This document shows, in pieces, positions 54,465 through 62,944 of a stretch of 64,000 bases of DNA; within the stretch, counting starts at the first letter, position 1; the number at the start of each line of letters is the position of its first letter. Source of the DNA: Candidatus Dormiibacter inghamiae (lineage in GTDB: Bacteria > Chloroflexota > Dormibacteria > Dormibacterales > Dormibacteraceae); the NCBI GenBank assembly GCA_016464825.1, contig JAEKNQ010000033.1, forward strand, positions 1 through 64,000. The letters are read 5' to 3'. A program made the translations under genes and the position numbers. The notes beneath the pieces are model-generated. The model saw nothing but the letters and a program-made list of their open reading frames with translations, was not told where the DNA came from and ran no database searches.

Positions 54465-54562
54465 CCCTGCCTTTGCCAGCCGCTAACCGCTAGGCAATCC
54501 AAAACAAGTGATCAGTCAAGACAATGCACACGTGTGCGTACTCTGTGGAAAAGTGCCACCAC

Positions 54563-54583
54563 CACCGCCAGCAACTGGCGGTG
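54563..54583 (+). terminator. Hairpin ending the 2-oxoacid dehydrogenase operon
   Basis: CACCGCCAG-CAA-CTGGCGGTG is a perfect 9-bp stem about 100 nt after the ACT gene, followed by a U-rich but interrupted tract (CCGTTTCTGTTTCC). Confidence 0.55.
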
Positions 54584-54795
54584 TGGCCTAACCGTTTCTG
54601 TTTCCGACCAAATTCAGGTTAAGCGACAGCGCCGTGTCGGCGCAACTTCGAAAACCCGTTCGCCGCCAGGCCGAAGTTTGTAGCTTTCTGAGTAAGCCCT
54701 GGGAAATCCGCCCAGCGCCGCTGTGGTGGTTCGCGCGCCGACTCGGGCACGGGAGAGGGTACCTAGCGCTGGACGCTTGCCCATCCGGCGCCATC

Positions 54796-54801
54796 TACAC
54801 T
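54796..54801 (+). promoter_or_regulatory. -10 hexamer TACACT for the DUF336 gene
   Basis: TACACT ends 6 nt before ATG 54808 and selects that start over the longer open frame. Confidence 0.5.
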
Positions 54802-54807
54802 CGGCGG

Positions 54808-55209
54808 ATGCCTTGCTCTCAGACAGACGCCGAAGCCGTAGTCGCCGCCGCCCACGCCAAGGCCCGAGAGCTTGGCATCGAGGTGACAGTTGCAGTGGTC
54901 GACGAAGGGGGCCTACTCCAAGTGCTGAGTCGCATGGACGGCGCCCCACCGATCTCGGCTCAGATCGCCGAGGCCAAGGCGGTCGGGGCCGCTCTATGGC
55001 ATCGCGAGGGCGACTCGCTGGCGCAGGTCCAGCAGCAGCGGCCGGCCTTCTTCACGCAAGTCGACCGCTTGGCGCGGCTGCCGATCATGCCCGGCGAGGG
55101 CTCGCTGCTCATCCGCCGGGGCGACAAGATTCTGGGCGCAGTGGGTGTAAGCGGGGGTGCGCCGGCCCAGGACAGGGAGTGCGCCCAGGCAGGCCTCGAC
55201 CGGCCCTAA
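54808..55209 (+). CDS. GlcG/HbpS-family (DUF336) heme-binding-like protein
   Basis: The 133-residue PASTA-size alpha/beta protein has the DUF336 pattern: AVVAAAHAKARELGIEVTVAVVDEGG, then AQIAEAKAVGAALW, PGEGSLLIRRGDKILGAVGVSGG and the final AQDRECAQAGL. Relatives include GlcG, PduO C-terminal domains and the heme sensor HbpS; cofactor binding is unproven here. Its 3' end overlaps the degraded EamA frame on the other strand. Confidence 0.88.
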   Translation: MPCSQTDAEAVVAAAHAKARELGIEVTVAVVDEGGLLQVLSRMDGAPPISAQIAEAKAVGAALWHREGDSLAQVQQQRPAFFTQVDRLARLPIMPGEGSLLIRRGDKILGAVGVSGGAPAQDRECAQAGLDRP

Positions 55210-55860
55210 GCCAGGGGTCCGCCGAGCTCAGGGGGGACAGTTGACTCGGAGGCCTTGCCCCTGGCGGCGGAGCGGAACCAGCTGAGTGGCGGCGTCGGGT
55301 CGTCGCCAGGGCCGCGCCCAAGACCACGAGCACGAAACCGGCGCCCATCCCCAACGTGAAAGTCTCGCCCAGCACTACCACGCCAGTAGCGCCGCAACCG
55401 CCGGGTTGATGTAGGTGATGACTGTGGCCCGAACCGGCCCGATCTCCGCGATGAGCGCGAAGAAAAGCAGGAACGCAACTGCCGTGCAGACCAAGGCCAG
55501 GGCAGCGACGGAGCTCAGTACGCCGGTGGCTGGGATCATCCTAGGCCACTGTGCCGCGGCGACTGGCGCATAAGCCGATGCGCACAGTCCGAGTGAGACA
55601 GCGATGACATTGACCGCCGGCAGGTCGCTCAGGTGGCGCGCCAGGATCACCGGCCCCAAGGCGTAACCGACCACTACAAGAACGAGCTGGGCCAGGGGCA
55701 GGAAGCCTGTCGCGCGCAGATCAGACCCCAATATCGCTGCCACGCCGAAGAGGCCGATGGCCAAGCCGGCAAGACTGGTCGGGCTGATCCGGTCGCGCTG
55801 GCCAAGGAGAACCGCGACGACTGTGGCCACGAGTGGAACTGCGCGCGCCGGACAGTCATT
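55109..55860 (-). pseudogene. Remnant of an EamA/DMT transporter, truncated and frameshifted
   Basis: The piece begins abruptly in frame at ARAVPLVATVVAVLLGQRD (end of the first EamA repeat) right after the neighbouring stop, so about the first 80 residues are gone. The second repeat reads to ITYINPAVAALLAW, then stops at TAG. Adding one base between 55377 and 55378 restores VLGETFTLGMGAGFVLVVLG, the normal end. Truncation plus frameshift points to a dead gene. Confidence 0.75.
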
Positions 55861-56207
55861 TCGTAGGCTGGGCAGCGAGGGCCCGGGCGTCGAAGGTCAC
55901 GCGCACGGCGGTTATCTTGCCGTTTTCCACATGGCTCCAGTTGGCGGTCGCGCAGGGTGGGGCGATTGTGGTGTGCAAATCAAACCAGGTCAACACATCG
56001 GGGCCCTCAACGAAGGTCTTGTGCACGACGATGTCGGTCACGATTTGGGAGAGACTCTCGATGCCCTGCCGGCAGGCTTCGGCCCCCGTCAGCTGGCGGT
56101 CCGACGAAGCTGACGTCATCGGCCAGTATCGAGCGCAGCCGATCGAAGTCCCTCGCCTTCCAGGCGCTGAAATAGATGCCGGCCAGGACCTTTGCGTCTT
56201 CAGTCAT
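55856..56207 (-). pseudogene. SnoaL/NTF2-like protein, split by a one-base frameshift
   Basis: Frame one gives EDAKVLAGIYFSAWKARDFD to VGPPADG. Frame two gives GAEACRQGIESLSQIVTDI to the end, with VEGPDVLTWFDLHT and NWSHVENGKITAVRVTFD. Together they make a normal SnoaL-like cone of about 117 residues. The switch lies in a run of five C/G (56083-56087); four would restore the frame. It could be a true lesion or a consensus error. Confidence 0.8.
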
Positions 56208-56261
56208 TCTTGGTCTCGTGCCTAAGTCGCCTGCGGACTGTTGTTGCCGGCTGGGCGGCAG

Positions 56262-56714
56262 TCACGAACCCGGCTGGAGCCGCGTGGCAACACCTATCCG
56301 GTTGCAGCCGTTGATCGTCAGGATGAGGCTCATCAGTTGAGCCAGCTCCTCTTCTGAGAAGTGGCTCGCCGCTCGCTCATACACGCCATCTGGCACGTGG
56401 CTCTCGCTCAGCAGCGTCATGGAGTCAGTCAGCTCGAGAGCCGCCCGCTCCCGCTCGGTGTAATAGGGCGCCTCCCGCCACGCGGGCAGCGCGTAGAGGC
56501 GCTGCTCTGCCTCGCCGCCGTTGCGAGCGTCTGAGCTGTGCGCGTCTATGCAGTAGACGCAGCCGTTGAGCTGAGAGGCGCGAACTCGCACCAGCTCCTT
56601 CAGAGGCGGCTCGAGCCCCTCTCCCGCGACCGCGTCGAGAGCCAGTATCGCCTTGTAGACGCGAGGGGCCAATGACTTGATGGAAATCCGTTGTTTGGTC
56701 TGGGTGCTTGCCAT
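56262..56714 (-). CDS. Carboxymuconolactone decarboxylase-family (AhpD-like) protein
   Basis: The 150-residue protein has the peroxidase-type active site CVYCIDAHSSDAR near residue 52-64 (Cys-x-x-Cys and His) and conserved ERAALELTDSMTLL. Such proteins reduce alkylhydroperoxides with a thiol partner. It is divergent from the MocR regulator; their leaderless promoters are back to back within 46 nt, so the regulator may act on it. Confidence 0.9.
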   Translation of the reverse strand: MASTQTKQRISIKSLAPRVYKAILALDAVAGEGLEPPLKELVRVRASQLNGCVYCIDAHSSDARNGGEAEQRLYALPAWREAPYYTERERAALELTDSMTLLSESHVPDGVYERAASHFSEEELAQLMSLILTINGCNRIGVATRLQPGS

Positions 56715-56720
56715 GTCTCA

Positions 56721-56726
56721 AACCTA
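56721..56726 (-). promoter_or_regulatory. -10 hexamer TAGGTT for the AhpD-like gene
   Basis: TAGGTT (minus) ends 6 nt before ATG 56714. Confidence 0.45.
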
Positions 56727-56746
56727 AGCTGTTGGCGGCCCACAGA

Positions 56747-56752
56747 TATAGT
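56747..56752 (+). promoter_or_regulatory. -10 hexamer TATAGT for the MocR-like gene
   Basis: TATAGT ends 8 nt before ATG 56761; it is 20 nt from the opposite -10. Confidence 0.5.
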
Positions 56753-56760
56753 CAAATTCC

Positions 56761-58170
56761 ATGCCGCGAACATGGGCCAGTTTGGCCCCCGACCTCTACC
56801 TTGAACCGCGCGGGAAGCGTCGGCGCGCAGGCCTGGAACAGGCCCTCCGGGAGGCTGTCAGGAGTGGCCGCCTGGGCCCGGGGACTGCCCTTCCCTCTTC
56901 CCGCGCGCTGGCTCAAGAGCTCGGTCTGGCTCGAAACACTGTGGCCGACGCCTACGGTCAGTTGATCGCCGAGGGCTGGCTCAGCGCCCGCCAGGGTTCC
57001 GGCACTCGAGTGGCGGATCGCGCCATGCCGGCGGAACCGGCGGCCGGCGTGAGTCGGCTTTGGCCGGCGCGCAGGCGCACGACCTACGACCTGACCCCCG
57101 GCACGCCAGATTTGGCAGGCTTTCCCCGCAGCCTCTGGCTGGCCGCCGCCCGCAGAGCCCTGCCAGCGGCGCCCAATCATGAGCTCGGCTATCAAGACCC
57201 AAGAGGCCTGCTCGGGCTCCGGGAGACGCTTGCTCAGTACCTGGCCCGGGTGAGGGGAGTGCGGACGACCGCCGAGAGGATCATCGTCTGCTCAGGCTTC
57301 GCTCAGGCGCTGAGCCTGCTGGCGACCACCTTGCACGGCCAGGGCGCGAGAGTCTTCGCCGTCGAGTCGTACGGAATCGCCCTGCACAGGGACATCATCC
57401 GCGCCGCCCGGGTTCGCACTCAACCGCTGGCGATCGACAGCTCAGGCGCCATCATCGATCAGCTCGTCGGCATCGGCGCGAGCGCGGTGCTGCTCACCCC
57501 CGGACACCAGTTTCCACTCGGTGTCTCGCTGGCGGCGGAACGTCGTGTCGCAGCACTGGAGTGGGCGCAGGGCAGCGGCGGGCTGGTCGTGGAGGACGAC
57601 TACGACGGTGAGTTCCGCTATGACCGAACGCCGCTCGGCGCGCTCCAGAGCCTGGCTCCAGACGTTGTCGCCTATGTCGGCACAGCCAGCAAGAGCCTGG
57701 CACCGGGGCTGAGCCTGGCCTGGCTGGTGGCGCCGGCTCAGCTGGTCGACGCTCTGGTCGAAAGCAAGCGAGTCAGCGGCGCGCGCACGGGCGTGCTGGA
57801 GCAGCTGACCATGGAAGAGTTCATCCGGTCGAGTGCGTACGACCGGCACATTCGCCGCTCGAGGCTGGTCTACCGTCAGCGGCGCGACCTACTGGTGGCT
57901 CGGCTGACTCAGCGGTCGCCGGGGGTCAGCGTGACGGGTATGGCTGCCGGTCTCCAAGCGGTTCTGGCGCTGGGTGGCGGCCTGCGGGGTCGAGATGAGC
58001 CAAGTATCCGGACGCGCGCCCACCGGGCAGGTCTGGCCGTCCAGGGGCTGGGTGAATACCGCCACGATCCGGACCCCGAAGCCCCGGCGGCCCTGGTGGT
58101 GGGTTACGGGACCCCGCCCGATCACGCCTTCGCAGGTGCGCTCGAAGCTCTCTGCGACCTCCTCGGCTGA
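56761..58170 (+). CDS. MocR/PdxR-type GntR regulator with aminotransferase domain
   Basis: The 469-residue protein has an N-terminal GntR winged helix (LEQALREAVRSGRLGPGTALPSS, LARNTVADAYGQLIAEGWL) joined to a fold-type I aminotransferase domain (from about 95). The PLP Lys is in GTASKSLAPGLSLAW near residue 320, and EDDYDGEFRYDR gives the ring-stacking Asp/Tyr. Such regulators sense PLP or amino compounds. No vitamin B6 genes adjoin it; the divergent AhpD-like gene is the likeliest target. It converges with thpR, overlapping by 49 nt. Confidence 0.9.
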   Translation: MPRTWASLAPDLYLEPRGKRRRAGLEQALREAVRSGRLGPGTALPSSRALAQELGLARNTVADAYGQLIAEGWLSARQGSGTRVADRAMPAEPAAGVSRLWPARRRTTYDLTPGTPDLAGFPRSLWLAAARRALPAAPNHELGYQDPRGLLGLRETLAQYLARVRGVRTTAERIIVCSGFAQALSLLATTLHGQGARVFAVESYGIALHRDIIRAARVRTQPLAIDSSGAIIDQLVGIGASAVLLTPGHQFPLGVSLAAERRVAALEWAQGSGGLVVEDDYDGEFRYDRTPLGALQSLAPDVVAYVGTASKSLAPGLSLAWLVAPAQLVDALVESKRVSGARTGVLEQLTMEEFIRSSAYDRHIRRSRLVYRQRRDLLVARLTQRSPGVSVTGMAAGLQAVLALGGGLRGRDEPSIRTRAHRAGLAVQGLGEYRHDPDPEAPAALVVGYGTPPDHAFAGALEALCDLLG

Positions 58171-58688
58171 GGAACGCGCAGCGGCAGGCTGAAGATAGGG
58201 AGGTAGTTAGCTCCAGAAGCACGTGGCCGGCTTTGGAAGAGAACCACCTCTCGCACCGGCCAGGGTCTGATGGCAGGTACCGGCGGCAGCTCACCCAGCG
58301 GTGCGCCCCGCCGGTCACGCGCTCGCGCCAATGTGACATGGGCGCGGAACTGGCGATCCGCAGGCGGCAAGCCCACCCGCCGGCAGACATCTTCGACTTG
58401 AGCGGCCAGCTCGATCAGCGGCTGAGCGCCGCGACGCACCCCCAACCACACAACCCGCGCCAGGCCGGAGCCGCCGAATATGCCCAATTCGCTCACACCC
58501 AGCTCGAACGGCTGTGCTCGTAGCCCGCTGAGCTCTGTTATCAGGCGCGCCACCGTGGTCTCGTCCAGGTAACCCAGGAAGCGCAGGGTCAGGTGCAGGT
58601 TTTGCGGCTCGACCCAACGAAACCCTGGCATCGCCTCTCGAGCGGCAGCCAGGAACGTGGCCAACGCCTTGGCAGGCGGCACGGGCAC
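58122..58688 (-). CDS. thpR: RNA 2',3'-cyclic phosphodiesterase (2H family, ThpR/LigT)
   Basis: The 2H phosphodiesterase has both HxTx motifs, LHLTLRFLG near residue 31 and AHVTLARAR near 115. From GTG 58688 it has 188 residues but lacks the first strand. The missing part (RLRAFVA) is visible in the same frame just upstream, preceded at 58712 by GTA where a start codon (GTG) would be expected. Either GTG 58688 is used and the strand is lost, or a non-standard start is used. Confidence 0.85.
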   Translation of the reverse strand: MPVPPAKALATFLAAAREAMPGFRWVEPQNLHLTLRFLGYLDETTVARLITELSGLRAQPFELGVSELGIFGGSGLARVVWLGVRRGAQPLIELAAQVEDVCRRVGLPPADRQFRAHVTLARARDRRGAPLGELPPVPAIRPWPVREVVLFQSRPRASGANYLPIFSLPLRVPQPRRSQRASSAPAKA

Positions 58689-58756
58689 GGCGACGAAGGC
58701 GCGGAGACGTACAACCGGCTGGTCGCCGTCGCCGCCTCCCGGAAGCGGCCTCCCGC

Positions 58757-58891
58757 TCAGACCAAAGGCGTGGTCGAAGGCCGGTCGCTCGAGGGAAAGC
58801 TCTCCTCGGTCCCCTCCTGCCCCTCGTGCTCAGGGGTTTCGGTGGGCTCCTCGGGAAATGTGTCGGGGTTGTCAGTAACAGGATCGGTCAT
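58757..58891 (-). CDS. Small acidic protein, 44 aa, ending in an ESFPASD-like motif
   Basis: ATG 58891 follows AAGGTGA at 6 nt. The product (MTDPVTDNPDTFPEEP..., then TEESFPSSDRPSTTP) carries the EESFPxSDxPS motif seen in short conserved bacterial proteins of unknown function. It is probably disordered. It precedes thpR on the same strand. Confidence 0.65.
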   Translation of the reverse strand: MTDPVTDNPDTFPEEPTETPEHEGQEGTEESFPSSDRPSTTPLV

Positions 58892-58995
58892 GAGGTCACC
58901 TTTGTTGAGCGCCAACGGATTTCGAGGCGAGATCTTACGCTCTGGCCTCTGGCGCGTGCCCGCTTTGCTCAGGCGGCGTCTCTGACCCGGCGGGC

Positions 58996-59001
58996 GATAC
59001 T
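58996..59001 (+). promoter_or_regulatory. -10 hexamer GATACT
   Basis: GATACT ends 10 nt before ATG 59012; a GATGAGG stretch in between could also act as a ribosome-binding site. Confidence 0.4.
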
Positions 59002-59011
59002 GGGATGAGGT

Positions 59012-59236
59012 ATGAGGCTTGTGCTTGGCGGCCTGGTGGGCGTCATGGCGATAGTGGTTGGCGTGGCGTGGTGGTTCGGGACCATCAACCGTCAGCGGCA
59101 GCAAGCGGAGAGCGCTGCCACCTACGCAGCCATGGGCGGTCCTGTCTTCACTGTCTTCTCACTCGGCTGCGGAACCGTGCTGATCCTGGCCGGCATCGGC
59201 ATCCTCGCCCTGATGGTGGTGTTCCGCCCGAGCTGA
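59012..59236 (+). CDS. Small membrane protein, 74 aa
   Basis: Two hydrophobic segments (about 3-24 and 43-70) are separated by a charged loop with NRQRQQAESA. No family is recognised. Its TGA stop forms the left edge of repeat C. Confidence 0.6.
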   Translation: MRLVLGGLVGVMAIVVGVAWWFGTINRQRQQAESAATYAAMGGPVFTVFSLGCGTVLILAGIGILALMVVFRPS

Positions 59237-59555
59237 CCAGTGGACTGTGACGGTCGGATGTGGAGCAGGCCGGAGGCTCGTAGACCGGCGTTCCAGACGG
59301 GCGGTGCCAACCGGGTCCGGCGAAGTCGAAGACTTCGTGGGGTGGGAGGATCGGGTGGCGCAACTAGGAGCCCATCTCAAGATGGGCGGCGAAGCGCGCC
59401 GGGCCCCCCTGCTTAGGGGACCCCGCTTGCGAAGAATGGAGCGCCGGCATCAGCGCCCGCAGGCCGCCCGTCTGTCGGGGTCCCCACGTAGCGTGCTTCG
59501 TGGGGTGGCTCTGGGGCGGCGGATGCTCCATATTGGGCTGTCACGGTCCACTAGT
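59236..59555. repeat. Palindromic repeat element, copy C
   Basis: Arms of 32 nt (59236-59267 and 59524-59555) pair imperfectly, e.g. AGTGGACTGTGACGG against CCGTGAC...GTCCACT. The core keeps CAACTAGGAGC (59361-59371), the adjoining hairpin CCCATCTCAAGATGGG (59371-59386) and GCGCCGGCATCAGCG (59441-59455). TA follows the right end and CA precedes the left. It fills the gap between two convergent genes, touching both stop codons. Confidence 0.82.
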
Positions 59556-60697
59556 CAGATGACGTTGCGCTCGCTCTCCAGCCGGCCCGCCGCAAAGCGG
59601 GCAGGAGTGAAGGCACTGAGGTCGACAGCCGGCGCTTCGCCGGTGATCATCTGCGCCAGCGCCAGGCCAACCGCCGGCGCCTGCATGAAGCCGTGGCCGC
59701 TGAAACCACAGGCGCACCAAAAGCCCTGCAGGTTCGGATGCGGGCCGAGCAGTGGTTGGTGATCCGGCGTCATCTCATACAACCCCGCCCAGGCCGTCTT
59801 CAAGCCCGCGGCGGCCAGCGGGGGCGCCCTGTGCGCCGCCACCGCCACCACCTGCTCCAGCCAGGCCCAGTCAACCTCCTGCCGAAAGCTGCTCGGTTCG
59901 TCTCGATCGCTCATGCCGAAGAGCACGCCGTCGCCTTCGGGGTGAAAGTAGAAGGCTGTGCTGAGATCGATCGTCATAGGATTGCGCCTTCCCACCGCCG
60001 CAAAGGGACCTGTTACGAACACGTGCCGCCGGTAGGGCAGCACAGGCACCTCGGCTCCCGCCAGGCGACCCACCTCGCCTGACCAGGCGCCCGCGCAGCA
60101 GAGCAGCAGCTCGGTGGCCACGGGGCCCGTAGTCGTCTCCACCTGCCGCACCCGGCCGCCGTTGTGGCTGACGCCTGTGAGGGCCACGCCCTCCTCCAAC
60201 CTGGCGCCGAGGCGGCGGGCCGCGGAGACATAGCCCTGGGTGACGCCTGCCGGGCTGGCCAGGCCGTCGCTGGGACAGAACGTACCGCCCAGCACGTCCT
60301 CCACATTGAGCGCAGGAGAGAGCCGCTGGATCTCTTCCGGATCCACCCAGCGTGCCTCAGTCACGCCCTCGGCGTGCCAGAGGCGCAGCTGGGCGCGGAG
60401 GTCGGCTACCTGGGCCGGCTCGGTCAGCACGAACAGGTAGCCCACCTGGCGGAGCTCGGGGTCCATGCCGGTCTCCACTTCAAACTCCTGGAGCAGGCGG
60501 AGCGAGACCTTCTGCAAACGCACGTTGGCAGCGTGCGAGAACATCTGCCGCACTCCGCCGGCGCATTTGCCGGTCGACTCAGCCCCGAGCTGACCGCGCT
60601 CCAAGAGGAGCACGTCTGCTCCCCGACGACCCAGCTGGTAAGCCAGAGCGCAGCCGACGACGCCGCCGCCGGCGATGACTACCTCAGCGGTGCGCAA
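59555..60697 (-). CDS. FAD-dependent amine/amino-acid oxidoreductase (DAO family)
   Basis: The 380-residue protein of the glycine/sarcosine oxidase group has the FAD dinucleotide motif VVIAGGGVVGCALAYQLGRRG at the N-terminus, ESTGKCAGGVRQMF near residue 40 and the C-terminal GLYEMTPDHQPLLGP and GFSGHGFMQAPAVG, which close the flavin site. It would oxidise a secondary amine or amino acid. It overlaps the agmatinase-like gene by 14 nt and follows it, suggesting a shared catabolic substrate. Confidence 0.9.
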   Translation of the reverse strand: MRTAEVVIAGGGVVGCALAYQLGRRGADVLLLERGQLGAESTGKCAGGVRQMFSHAANVRLQKVSLRLLQEFEVETGMDPELRQVGYLFVLTEPAQVADLRAQLRLWHAEGVTEARWVDPEEIQRLSPALNVEDVLGGTFCPSDGLASPAGVTQGYVSAARRLGARLEEGVALTGVSHNGGRVRQVETTTGPVATELLLCCAGAWSGEVGRLAGAEVPVLPYRRHVFVTGPFAAVGRRNPMTIDLSTAFYFHPEGDGVLFGMSDRDEPSSFRQEVDWAWLEQVVAVAAHRAPPLAAAGLKTAWAGLYEMTPDHQPLLGPHPNLQGFWCACGFSGHGFMQAPAVGLALAQMITGEAPAVDLSAFTPARFAAGRLESERNVI

Positions 60698-61571
60698 CCG
60701 CGCTCCAGGTTTCGAAGAGAACCTTGAGCGCCGCGAGGCCTGTCACATCGGCGTGATCGAGATTCGGCGAGATCTCGCAGATGTCCAGCCCGACGAGCCG
60801 GCAGCGCCGATTTGCCTCGGCCAGCAGGTCCAGCACCTGTCGCGTGGTCCAGCCGCCGGCCGAGGCGATCTCGGTTCCTGGCGCATAGGCTGGGTCGAGC
60901 ACGTCGATGTCCAGCGAGACATGCACAGGCCGGTCCCCCAGCGCGTCCAGCACTCGCTTGCCGGCGGTGGCGAAATCGCTGGCGAAGTCGACTGTCGGGA
61001 CCATCACCAGCCCTTGTTCACGCACGTACTCCAGCTCGTCCGCGTCGATGTCGCGGCAGCCTGCCAGGGCGACGCGCCGGGGCTCCAAACCGGCCACCTC
61101 GAGAGCCCGCCGGAGCGCGCAGCCACAGGTCCAGCGACCGCCTCGGGAGGCATCGCAAAGGTCGGGATGAGCGTCGACCCAGAGCACTGCCAGCTCGGGA
61201 TGGCGGCGGGCTTGAGCAGCGAGGATGGGGATTGCGCAGCAGTGGTCGCCGCCCAGGACTGTCAGGAAAGCGTCGTTTGGGACTGTCGCCAGACGTTCAG
61301 CGGCAGCCTGCCAGCCGGTCTCGACAGCCTCCCCCAGGCTCAAGTCGCCCAGGTCAAAGATGCTGAGCCGATCGAGTCCCCGGCCGCGCTCGTCCACCGC
61401 CGGCATGACGGGCGACAGCCGACGGATGGCGACCGGCGCTTCGGCGGCGCCTCGCCGGTAGACAGCTGAGCCGTCGTAGGCAAGGCCGGCCAGCACTATG
61501 CGAGCGGATTCCAATGGAGCTTCCGGGATGCCCCCCCAGGCCTTCAGGCCCACCAGATTCATGGAGGTCAT
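60684..61571 (-). CDS. Agmatinase/arginase-family ureohydrolase
   Basis: The 295-residue manganese enzyme has metal ligands in LGGDHCCAIPIL (His), WVDAHPDLCD (Asp, His, Asp) and SLDIDVLDPAYAPG (two Asp). It hydrolyses a guanidino compound (agmatine, guanidinobutyrate or similar) to urea and an amine. ATG 61571 overlaps the MFS stop by ATGA. The amine could be substrate for the following FAD enzyme. The true substrate is uncertain, since this family is broad. Confidence 0.9.
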   Translation of the reverse strand: MTSMNLVGLKAWGGIPEAPLESARIVLAGLAYDGSAVYRRGAAEAPVAIRRLSPVMPAVDERGRGLDRLSIFDLGDLSLGEAVETGWQAAAERLATVPNDAFLTVLGGDHCCAIPILAAQARRHPELAVLWVDAHPDLCDASRGGRWTCGCALRRALEVAGLEPRRVALAGCRDIDADELEYVREQGLVMVPTVDFASDFATAGKRVLDALGDRPVHVSLDIDVLDPAYAPGTEIASAGGWTTRQVLDLLAEANRRCRLVGLDICEISPNLDHADVTGLAALKVLFETWSAVAHR

Positions 61572-62943
61572 GGGTGGTGCCCCCGCTGCACCGGCAGTAC
61601 CAAGAGTGAACCCACCAGGATCCAGGCTAACAGCAGCGCGAACACCACCGGATAGCCGCCTGGCAAATTCAGAAGCTGGCCGCGGGCATTGAAGTGGTCG
61701 AGCAGCAAGCCCGCCACGAAGCGCGCGATCACACCCGAACCGGCGGTGGCGATGTTGGAGAAGCCGAAGAACAATCCGGCGTGCTCGATCGGAATCACAT
61801 CGGTGATGTAAGCCCAATCGACTGACATGAAGGCGCCGAAGCCCAGGCCCAGCAGCACGCCGGCGAGCAGGGTCTGAGCGGCCAGAGGCGGCAAAGCGAG
61901 GAGTTCCGCCAGCCGGTTGAGCAGTTGCTCGGGCAGCCACCGGTAGCCACTGAAGAGGAGCACTGAGACGCCTGCCGCTGCAAGCAGTCCGCCCAGTACG
62001 ATCAGCGGCTTGCGGCCTATGCGGTCGGAGAGCCGTGCCGCCGGCCAGGTGACCAGCACGGCGATCAGGATCACAGCTCCGACGAGACCTGTGGTGGCTC
62101 CTGTCGCGGCTCTCGTCGAACCGTGAAAGTAGGTGTCGCTGAAGTAATAGAGGACGAAGCTCTGGATCCCTACCACCCCCATCAGGATGAGCAGGCGGGA
62201 AGCCATGAGCCAGAGGAAGTCGGGATGATCGAGCGGGGTCAGGAAGGTTGACCTGACCACGCCCAGGAACGGGCCGACGCCACCCGGCCGCAGTGGCCGG
62301 ACAGGCTCCTTAACCCCCCAGACCGTCGCCAGGCAGCCCAGAGCCAGGAGCGCCATGATGCTGGCAACTGCTGCCGGCCGGCCGGCGGCTGCCAGGATCA
62401 GGCCGCCACCCACTGTGCCGCTCAAGATGCCGAGCAGGTTGGCCAGGCCGTAGAAGCCGCTGGCCGTCCCCCGCTGCTCTTCCGGAACTATGTCAGGCGC
62501 GAGCCCCTGGTAGGGCCCCTGGGCAGTGTTGGAGCTGAACTGCAGAAATGTGTAGGCGACGACAAGGGGCCAGAAGCTGCCGGCCAGGGCGAGTCCCACC
62601 AGGAAGAGCAGATCGGCCGCCGTCCCACCCACCAGATAGGGTCGCCGCCTTCCCCACCGCGTGTGTGTGCGGTCGGATAGGGTGCCCGCGACAGGCTGCC
62701 AGACGATCGCGATCACCGTCCCGATGCCCTCCAGCACGCTGAGCCCAGTGCCCTTGGCGGCGCCGCCGACCAGGCGCTCGACGACATCCGGCAGGATCAG
62801 CGTGCCCAGGCTTTGCCAGAGATAGCCGATCGCCACCCAGTACGCGACGAGAGCCAGGAACTGAGGGCGCGAGAGCTTGGCCGCGGGCGCCGCCGGCGCC
62901 AGCGTGAGCACAGCCGGCGCTGCGGCGGCGGGCGGCGCGCTCA

Positions 62944-62944
<1 letters not shown>
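61568..62944 (-). CDS. MFS transporter (GPH/sugar-cation symporter-like)
   Basis: The 458-residue transporter has twelve helices and the loop 2-3 motif GTLSDRTHTRWGRRRPYLVGG, typical of the GPH/SLC45-like branch, with a second-half ARLSDRIGRKPLIVLGG. Branch members usually carry sugars, but the operon partners (ureohydrolase, amine oxidase) hint at a nitrogen compound. Start GTG 62944 overlaps the cvpA stop by one base. Confidence 0.88.

Larger units (their letters stand above)
54465..54807. other. Intergenic region between the 2-oxoacid dehydrogenase operon and the DUF336 gene
   Basis: This 343-nt stretch is richer in A/T than its surroundings. It holds a perfect 12-bp palindrome GCACACGTGTGC (54526-54537), a terminator-like hairpin (54563-54583) and a -10 box (54796-54801). 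I see no gene. Confidence 0.5.
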
